This document shows, piece by piece, positions 60,846-64,000 of a stretch of DNA of 64,000 nucleotides; position 1 is the stretch's first letter, and the number at the start of each line of letters is the position of its first letter. Location: contig NZ_OBDY01000007.1 of assembly GCF_900215205.1 (NCBI RefSeq), positions 1-64,000 on the forward strand, in the 5' to 3' direction. This DNA comes from Paractinoplanes atraurantiacus. GTDB lineage: Bacteria; Actinomycetota; Actinomycetes; Mycobacteriales; Micromonosporaceae. Under the pieces are notes generated by a model, which saw nothing but the letters and a program-made list of their open reading frames with translations, was not told the DNA's origin and did no database searches. Both the position numbers and the translations under genes were made by a program.

Positions 60846-61662
60846 TGGCGGTGCCGGCGGCGAGCAGGGCCGAGGTTGGCAGGGCGAGCCGGCCGTCCTC
60901 CTCGCGGTAGGCCGCGGTGTGCCGGTCGTACTCCTGCCGGATCCGGTCGAGAGTGCCGCTGTCCTGGCGTTGCATGACCAGGCCGGGGGAGCTGAGGCCG
61001 TTGGCCGGGCCGCTCCACCAGGACTCCGGGTCGGTGCGGTGTTTCCAGGCCAGGGTCTCGCAGGTGACGTCGGCCAGGCCGGCCTGGCGCAGCAAGGCGG
61101 ACAGGCCCTCGGGAGTGCGGGGGAAGTCCTTGTCCGGGGTGAGCCGGGGCAGGTCGGTGGGGCGCTCCACGCCGGCGGCGTCGAAGATGGTGGCCCACAA
61201 CTGCTGGGCCGGCGGGGTGGGGTAGGGCCAGATCGTGACGGCGACGCGGCCGCCCGGGCGGACCACGCGGCGCAGCTCGCGGACGGCGGCCGCCGGGTCG
61301 CCGACGTGGTTGACCACGAAGTTGGCCACGGCCGCGTCGAACGAGGCGGCCGGGAACGGCAGGTGGGGCAGGATCGCCTCGTGGGTCTCGGCGGCCGGGA
61401 CCCGGCGGCGGGTCAGCTCCAGCATGCTCGGCTCGGCGTCGACGGCCACCACGTGCGCGCCGCGGGCCCAGGCCAGCGCGGCGACGGTGCCCGTTCCGGT
61501 GCCGGCGTCGAGCACCCGCAGACCGCTCTCGGCGCCCGCGGCGTCCAGCAGCGGCCCGGCGGGGTGGGCGCACAGGGCGGCGAAACTGCCTTGGAAGGCC
61601 TCGGCCCGGCCGGCCCACTGCGTGCGTTCGTACTGGTCGAAATCGGTCGTGGTCGTCGCCAT
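60841..61662 (-). CDS. SAM-dependent class I methyltransferase
   Basis: A 273-residue methyltransferase. The SAM loop is RVLDAGTGTGTVAALAW, followed by VVAVDAEPSML, and FDAAVANFVVNHVGDP. It resembles the UbiE/arsenite-type group (Methyltransf_11). The ATG at 61662 follows an AAGGG ribosome binding site. The substrate is unknown. Confidence 0.9.
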   Translation of the reverse strand: MATTTTDFDQYERTQWAGRAEAFQGSFAALCAHPAGPLLDAAGAESGLRVLDAGTGTGTVAALAWARGAHVVAVDAEPSMLELTRRRVPAAETHEAILPHLPFPAASFDAAVANFVVNHVGDPAAAVRELRRVVRPGGRVAVTIWPYPTPPAQQLWATIFDAAGVERPTDLPRLTPDKDFPRTPEGLSALLRQAGLADVTCETLAWKHRTDPESWWSGPANGLSSPGLVMQRQDSGTLDRIRQEYDRHTAAYREEDGRLALPTSALLAAGTAT

Positions 61663-61806
61663 GGTGGTGCCCTTCCGCGTCCGTGCGCCGTCATCGCCGT
61701 CCATCGGACCTCGCAATGACCTCCGGCGTTAGCCGGGTGTTGGGACGGTGGTCGGTTGCGTTGGCCAAGGTGATCGTCGCTTCAAGATCATCGTAGGGGG
61801 AGTGGG

Positions 61807-63453
61807 ATGGCGACCGATCAGACGCTACCGCAATGGGCCGACCCGGAGGTGCCCGAGTCGAAACTGGACGCGCAGGCCGTGTCGCGGCGGGGGATCCTCA
61901 AGAGCGCGGGCCTGTTCGGCGCCGGGTTCGCGGCGGCCGGCGCTCTCGCTCCGTCACCGGCGTCGGCTCACTCCCCGCATTCGCCGTCCGCCGACGACGA
62001 CTTCGCGTACCTGGCCGGCGACCACCATGTGCACACGGTGTACAGCCACGACGCCAAGTACACGTTCAGTCAGCAGGCCATGCGGGCGGCCCAGTTCGGT
62101 CTCGACTGGATGGTCATGACCGAGCACAGCAACATCGGGCACGCCAACGCCGGCGGCGCCCTGGCCGAGCACGCCGAAGTGGTCACGGCCCGCGCCGAGA
62201 ACCCCCGCATGCTGCTCTTCCAGGGTCTCGAGTGGTACATCCCGGGCGCCGAGCACGCGACCGTCTTCACCGCGCCGGGTGCCAACGAGGCGACGATCCT
62301 GCGCGACTTCGAGTTGGCGTACGACGGCAAGCTCCTCAACCGCACCACGTCCACCGCCGAGAACGAGGCGCTGGCCGTCGCGGCGATCAAATGGCTGGCC
62401 GCCCGCAAACGCGCCGGCGACGTCCCGGACGTGCTCGTGCTGGCCAACCACCCGTCCCGGCTCGGCATCGACTCGCCGTCCGAGCTGCGCGGATGGCGCG
62501 ACGCCGACCCCAGCATCATGATCGGCATGGAGGGCGCCCCCGGCGCGCAGGGCGCGGCGCTGCCCGGGTGGCGCGGCTCGAACAGCGTTCGCGGCGAGTA
62601 CGAGAACAAGCCGTCGGACCAGTCCTGGGCCGGCTACCCCGCCGAGGCGTACGTCACCTACGGCGGTTTTGATTGGATGACGGCCACAGTCGGTGGCATG
62701 TGGGATGCGCTGCTCGCGGAGGGCAAGCTCTTCTCCATCACGTCGAACTCGGACAACCACCGGACCGTTTACGACACGTGGCGCAACGGGGACTGGCCGG
62801 CCGGGCAGAACTTCGACAACACCGGCAAACTCCCCGACCCCGTCCCGACGACGACACCCCAGGCCGGCAGTGACTTCTGGCCAGGACAATTCAGCCGTAC
62901 GCACGTGGGCGTGACCCGCTACGGCTACCGCGAAGTGATGGACGGCTTGCGCGCCGGCCGCGTCTGGGCCGACCACGGCCAGCTGCTCGACGCCGTCGAC
63001 GTGCGGCTCGTCGGCTCGGGATCAAAATCGGCCACCTTGGGCGGTCGCCTGCGTGCGCGCCGCGGCGAGAAGCTGACCCTGCTGGTCACGGTCACCACCG
63101 CCTCGAGGCCGAACCTGCACAACGTGGTGCCGTCCCTGGCCCACGTGGATGTCATTCAGGGTGCCGTACGCGGACCGGCCGCCGACAGGAGCACGTGGCG
63201 CGCCCCGGCCACACGGGTCACCCGCAGCATCGGCGTGGCCGGCCGCAAGGGCACCTACACCCTGCGGATCCCGATCGACCCCGTGCGCGAGCCCGGATAT
63301 CTGCGCCTGCGCGGCAGCGACGGCCGCCGCAACGGCCCCGGCCTGCTCGGCAAGGCGATCGACCCGCGAGGCCCGATCGCACACACGCCCGGCGACGGCG
63401 ACCCGTGGCTGGACACGTGGTTCTACACCAACCCCATCTTCATCGACCTGTGA
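61807..63453 (+). CDS. Tat-exported CehA/McbA-type PHP-domain metallohydrolase
   Basis: A 548-residue protein. SRRGILK (26-32) and a hydrophobic stretch ending in PASA form a Tat signal peptide. The PHP-type domain starts with DHHVHTVYSHDA (H74, H76), then MTEHSN, LANHPSR and a later TSNSDNH, which supply metal ligands. Such proteins are phosphoesterases or related hydrolases at the cell surface. The C-terminus is beta-rich. Two hairpins follow the stop and probably end transcription. Confidence 0.9.
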   Translation: MATDQTLPQWADPEVPESKLDAQAVSRRGILKSAGLFGAGFAAAGALAPSPASAHSPHSPSADDDFAYLAGDHHVHTVYSHDAKYTFSQQAMRAAQFGLDWMVMTEHSNIGHANAGGALAEHAEVVTARAENPRMLLFQGLEWYIPGAEHATVFTAPGANEATILRDFELAYDGKLLNRTTSTAENEALAVAAIKWLAARKRAGDVPDVLVLANHPSRLGIDSPSELRGWRDADPSIMIGMEGAPGAQGAALPGWRGSNSVRGEYENKPSDQSWAGYPAEAYVTYGGFDWMTATVGGMWDALLAEGKLFSITSNSDNHRTVYDTWRNGDWPAGQNFDNTGKLPDPVPTTTPQAGSDFWPGQFSRTHVGVTRYGYREVMDGLRAGRVWADHGQLLDAVDVRLVGSGSKSATLGGRLRARRGEKLTLLVTVTTASRPNLHNVVPSLAHVDVIQGAVRGPAADRSTWRAPATRVTRSIGVAGRKGTYTLRIPIDPVREPGYLRLRGSDGRRNGPGLLGKAIDPRGPIAHTPGDGDPWLDTWFYTNPIFIDL

Positions 63454-63458
63454 TGGAG

Positions 63459-63535
63459 GGCGGCCCGGGAAGACCCCCACGCCCGGGCCGCCGACGAGCC
63501 TCGATGACAACCGGTCATCGGGGCTCGTCCCTTTT
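63459..63535 (+). terminator. Tandem hairpin terminator
   Basis: The first hairpin has arms GGCGGCCCGGG (63459-63469) and CCCGGGCCGCC (63482-63492). The second joins GACGAGCC and CGATGAC (63493-63508) to GTCATCG and GGCTCGTC (63514-63529), followed by CCTTTT. It lies directly after the metallohydrolase gene. Confidence 0.8.
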
Positions 63536-63550
63536 CGGTACGGTGTCGCG

Positions 63551-63643
63551 ATGCTCGCCATCAAGCCTCTGCATCTGCTGGTCTGCCTCATCGTGGTGGT
63601 CGGCCTGGTCGCCGCCGTGATCGTGGCCTCGCGCCGGCGCTGA
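63551..63643 (+). CDS. Predicted 30-residue membrane peptide
   Basis: The reading frame begins MLAIKPLHLLVCLIVVVGL and ends with the basic tail SRRR, giving one membrane helix with a positively charged cytoplasmic end. It sits just after the terminator hairpins, with no strong ribosome binding site. The peptide looks like the short membrane peptides often annotated in actinobacteria, but no function is known. Confidence 0.45.
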   Translation: MLAIKPLHLLVCLIVVVGLVAAVIVASRRR

Positions 63644-63729
63644 CCTTTTCCCCGCTGCCCCGCCGCTCGTCCGGCGCCTCCTGTCGGCGACCGTCCAAAA
63701 GTGTCATACCCCCGGTCTAGGGTCGCCTC

Positions 63730-64000
63730 ATGACGCAGACCGGCAGCGCGTCCCGTCCCGCGCACCCACCACACACCACCTCCGGGCCGTCAGTTTCGGA
63801 CGATCCGGAGGCGCGGCCACGCGTCGTGCCCGACCCGGCCATCCGGCGCCCTCATGACGGTGCGGGTGCGGGCGCTGATCGTCTTGGGTCGTCGGCGGCG
63901 TTGTTCGCGGCGAATGCCGATCATCGTGAGGTGGAGCGAAGGCTGGTCGCCGCGGGGTGGACGCCGTGCGGGGCCGGGGACTGGGCGATCGCGCTGCGGT
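63730..64000 (+). CDS. Hypothetical protein, truncated by window end
   Basis: An open frame of 90 complete codons starts with ATG (MTQTGSASRPAHPPHTTSG) and runs off the edge without a stop. A Pro-rich start is followed by a helical region ALFAANADHREVERRLVAAG and GWTPCGAGDWAIALR. The family is not recognised from this piece. Upstream, TGTCAT (63702-63707) and TAGGGT (63718-63723) may belong to a promoter, but the 10-bp spacing is not standard. Confidence 0.6.
   Translation, partial: MTQTGSASRPAHPPHTTSGPSVSDDPEARPRVVPDPAIRRPHDGAGAGADRLGSSAALFAANADHREVERRLVAAGWTPCGAGDWAIALR

Noticed and set aside
63700..63725. Standard -35/-10 promoter
   Set aside because: TGTCAT and TAGGGT are only 10 bp apart, so they do not form a normal sigma-70-type promoter. 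Noted only with the last gene.
1..64000. tRNA or rRNA genes
   Set aside because: No cloverleaf-like segment with a T-loop GTTCGA-type sequence in a consistent place, and no rRNA-like stretch, was noticed. A covariance-model scan was not possible.

Overview
The window is very GC-rich (about 70% or more), gene-dense DNA from an actinobacterium. Many genes start with GTG or TTG and many neighbours are coupled through 4-bp ATGA/GTGA overlaps. The gene set (PknG-GlnH-GlnX, SigJ-type ECF sigma factor, mycothiol-type DinB protein, dynamin/Hsp70 locus, ClgR-like regulator) suggests a filamentous actinomycete, and the family Micromonosporaceae (Actinoplanes-like) is my best guess. No rRNA, tRNA or CRISPR array was seen. 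All assignments come from reading the sequence, and no database search was run.

Layout. 1-8.9 kb: a seven-gene minus-strand signalling operon, transcribed glnX-glnH-(helical protein)-pknG-PP2C-vWA-FHA, preceded by an acyl-CoA synthetase gene. 10.5-13.0 kb: an O-antigen-ligase-like membrane protein and three small genes (two VOC). 13.0-13.8 kb: a membrane-anchored RelA/SpoT-type HD hydrolase. 13.95-25.0 kb: an exopolysaccharide/glycan cluster. Nine coupled minus-strand genes cover a degenerate Wzc-type protein, a TylF-like methyltransferase, a split transketolase, a DegT aminotransferase, a GT2, a DegT-GNAT fusion, a phosphoglycosyl transferase and a flippase; a CapD-type dehydratase gene diverges from them. 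25-31.7 kb: housekeeping and accessory genes with signs of decayed mobile DNA near 27.6-29.2 kb (degenerate recombinase-like protein, low-GC small gene). 31.7-34.5 kb: MoxR ATPase plus metallopeptidase/vWA pair. 34.5-46.6 kb: GNAT, a possible transposase scrap, SDR, LuxR-type two-component system, small membrane proteins, ClgR-like regulator next to an AAA ATPase, MFS, AidB-like dehydrogenase, DinB, SigJ-like sigma factor, SnoaL and FMN reductase.

46.6-55 kb: a frameshifted DUF4190-FliL fusion, a repeat-rich low-confidence gene, then two dynamin-like GTPases joined by a translationally coupled repeat ORF, facing a chimeric Hsp70/beta-propeller membrane protein. This resembles the iniA/iniC-Hsp70 neighbourhoods of other actinobacteria and, with the PknG operon, is the most interesting part of the window. 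55-59.7 kb: a coupled GH92 glycosidase, GT4 glycosyltransferase and cytochrome P450 operon. 59.7-64 kb: VOC and HxlR genes flanking a perfect operator-like palindrome, a methyltransferase, a Tat-exported PHP-type phosphoesterase with tandem terminator hairpins, a 30-residue membrane peptide and a truncated gene running off the end.

How they fit together: the first operon looks like a complete route from an extracytoplasmic amino-acid sensor (GlnH/GlnX) to a Ser/Thr kinase (PknG), a matching phosphatase and an FHA reader. The glycan cluster supplies nucleotide-sugar modification, lipid-linked priming, transfer and export. Short minisatellites with 27-39 bp units recur at 1-230, 47.6-48.0, 50.5-50.75, 53.7 and 60.7 kb.
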